Assembly: GCA_028023455.1 (NCBI GenBank) | Contig: JAQFVV010012422.1 | Span: 8,530,337 to 8,594,336 of the forward strand | Length of the DNA stretch: 64,000 nucleotides | Direction: 5' to 3' | DNA from: Epiperipatus broadwayi | Lineage: Eukaryota > Onychophora > Udeonychophora > Euonychophora > Peripatidae | Shown: positions 61,917 through 64,000 of the stretch, piece after piece | How the letters are laid out: each line of letters starts with the position of its first letter | Numbering within the stretch: the stretch's first letter is position 1 | The notes under the pieces: model-generated | What the model was told of the DNA's origin: nothing | Databases searched by the model: none | Seen by the model: the letters and a program-made list of their open reading frames with translations, nothing else | Program-made: the position numbers and the translations under genes

Positions 61917-62129
61917 TTATATATAGAGCTCGCAAAATAAGCTCTTAACAAGCTTTGAGAATATCCTCAACCCCAGACCGTTTTCTGCATCTAGTGTCCC
62001 GTCTAGGGTTGAGAATATTCTCAAAGCTTGTTAAGAGAGTTGTTTTGCGAGCTCTATATATAACATTTGTAAATACGAGTTTTATTAAAATTAAGTCGTG
62101 TGACATCTGGCTTGATTTTTTTATCATTT
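61917..62129 (-). mobile_element. HHR-like fold-back element, family M
   Basis: This 213-bp insertion has an exact 13-bp TSD (taattttaaaaca at 61904-61916 and 62130-62142). Arms of ~55 bp run from tatatagagctcgcaaaa to gagaatatcctcaacccc and their complement, with a few differences. The tail has aagtcgtgtgaca. The centre (minus strand) retains AAAACGGTCTGGGG, but CUGANGA is damaged. Confidence 0.85.
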
Positions 62130-62142
62130 TAATTTTAAAACA

Positions 62143-64000
62143 GTATATCATAGTGAACCATAATTGTCCAGGTAGTCATTATTATAAAGTTCTATTATAT
62201 ATAAGCCATATAAAATATTTAAAACATTGAGAAATAATGTGAATGATCATTTATAACATTAATTTTAAAATGATTTAAATTAATAATAAAAAATCACAAC
62301 TGTAAAAACTGTTTGAAAATTCTAATATTAGTTTTAACAAAATTAAGCAATAACACAAATTAAGAGTCCATAAATAAACTTGAATTTTAAATTTAGAAAA
62401 TTAAGATAGAAACATAGATTAGCAAAAGTTATAAGAATTAATAATGTCATGCAAAGAACCAAAACAAACATTTTAGTGCATTATATAATTTAATAAAAAA
62501 AACACATGATAATATTATTAAGTTAATTCTTACTTTGTGCCATCTTGGGTCCTGATAGACAATTTGAGAGCATAAAAACATAGTATTAGTTAGGTAATCA
62601 AAGCAAGTGCAAATATAGAAAATAAATATTTGATTTAGGATTTGCAATAATTGCTAAAAACTTTAATCAAATGAATTTAAGTAATTAATATAAACGCAAA
62701 ATTTTAATGAATTCTTGCCTTTATTCTAAGTAAACATAATTACAAATAAAGAATCACACCCACAAAAAAAATTTAAGAAATCTACATATTTTTATGTCTT
62801 AGGCTATGATCTGTTTTGAAATGTGAAACAATAATGCAGTTTGACCAAATTTAATTTAAGTTCAAATACTTATTCGTATATTTATTAATATGGAAAAATG
62901 GGTTTGAATATAGTTAATAGTTAATAAGACTTAATCATTATGTAAAATTTTATTAATTTTATTTATGTGTAACAAAGAAAAAAATTTAGTGACAACTGAC
63001 TTTTGATTAATCACAGACTGAATTTAAATGTAATAGTCCAAACCATAAAATAATATACCAATAGATGTTTTACCTAGAGGTTTACATTATCTTGATGTTA
63101 CATGTGAAAGTCAAAGCTTGTAATCATATAAAAAAACAAATAGTTTGCTATAATATTTTAAGATACACATTTAAATATTATTTTTTAAATCATGAATGCC
63201 AGGTTTAACAAACTTGAGAGACCATATTCTTTTTAACTTATTGATTATATTTCTAGTTTTAATGCCAAAATCTATACTAAGTTACATCTATTATCTCATA
63301 GTCATCTTCATAAGAAGTATCTCTATCTTTATTATCTTTTAATTTTATTTTATGTTCTCCTATTTCTCAAGATTTTATTACTAATATCTACATTAGATAG
63401 TAATAATATAGGATAAGACAAGAGCCAAATGAATCAAAAACAATATCATTTCAAATTAAGTTGAGGAAAGCGATCATAAACTATGTTAAAATTTCACATA
63501 TGTGCAGAATACTATTTCAAAGGAACACTAGAATTGACTTAACAACAATCTACTAACAACAAAATTATTAATTCTAAAAAAAAAAAACATTATGTATTTT
63601 ATGTAAATGAAAAGCATATTTTAAAAACAATGGACTTCTCTCGTTTAGTAATGAATTAATAAAATGCAAAAAAAAAATAGACATTGAATATTTTTCATTA
63701 ATCCGTTAGAACTGATCACTGATAGAATCTCTGCATGAGTATTATAATAAACAAATATAAATAGAATGTATTCAAAAGTACGATCAACACTGATAATGAA
63801 TTCCACAGATCACATAGAATAAAGCAAGTCTTTATATGTGCATAAAAAACGAAAGCTAAAACGAACAGCAAAAACTAACAATATAAATATTGAATCTTCA
63901 AAGTTGGGAAATTATGAAATATATTATAGAAGAGACTCTAAAACATATATACAATATATATATGTGTATGTGTGTGTGGTGAAACATTTTAATAAATGGG
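62143..64000. other. AT-rich DNA, no recognisable gene
   Basis: Probably NCKAP1 intron. Short open frames only, with a (TA)n(TG)n microsatellite at about 63950-63980. Confidence 0.4.

Noticed and set aside
62447-62647. Minus-strand frame with CSQIVYQDPRWHKV near a possible donor as an exon
   Set aside because: No similarity to the expected NCKAP1 segment and no good acceptor/donor pair in frame.
1-64000. CRISPR array, bacterial operon or phage-type system
   Set aside because: No regularly spaced short repeats, no dense coding and spliced eukaryotic gene structure throughout.

Overview
The window is AT-rich eukaryotic (metazoan) DNA: GT-AG introns from about 100 bp to 16 kb, almost no intact open frames, and dense transposable-element debris. 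It looks like an invertebrate with a large, repeat-loaded genome. An AT-rich arthropod such as an arachnid would fit, but the sequence does not settle the phylum.

The one conventional gene I can support fully is on the minus strand. Seven exons between 50269 and 12446 encode the C-terminal ~220 residues of NCKAP1/HEM (NAP1/Kette), a subunit of the WAVE regulatory complex. All splice sites are GT-AG, all phases agree, and the last exon carries the stop. Exons upstream of 50269 are not visible here and probably lie beyond 64000. A possible first coding exon of the next minus-strand gene sits at 153-228.

The rest is introns and intergenic DNA filled with mobile elements. They include a complete hAT transposon body with 14-bp TIRs and an 8-bp TSD (1508-5059), two short pogo-like elements with CACCTGGGTCTC ends and TA TSDs (43514-44471, 60128-61111), mariner and hAT transposase fossils, and two RTE-like LINE fossils. 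One LINE region also holds a 585-bp solo LTR with a perfect 5-bp TSD (14158-14742). There are also tRNA-derived SINE-like pieces, two palindromic MITE-like elements and a recent 2 x 161-bp tandem duplication.

The most interesting content is a set of about a dozen short inverted-duplicated insertions related to Penelope-like elements (PLEs). Eight have 13-16 bp target-site duplications that I could read base by base, seven of them exact and one with a single mismatch. One (35552-37686) still encodes the PLE reverse transcriptase YVDD motif and a GIY-YIG endonuclease in two head-to-head, nearly identical arms. Several carry hammerhead ribozyme (HHR) motifs next to the fold-back centre: a complete canonical type I HHR at 61413-61468 and another at 50908-50966 (both minus strand), plus decayed or altered versions elsewhere. 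Two families show a paired substitution in the ribozyme core.
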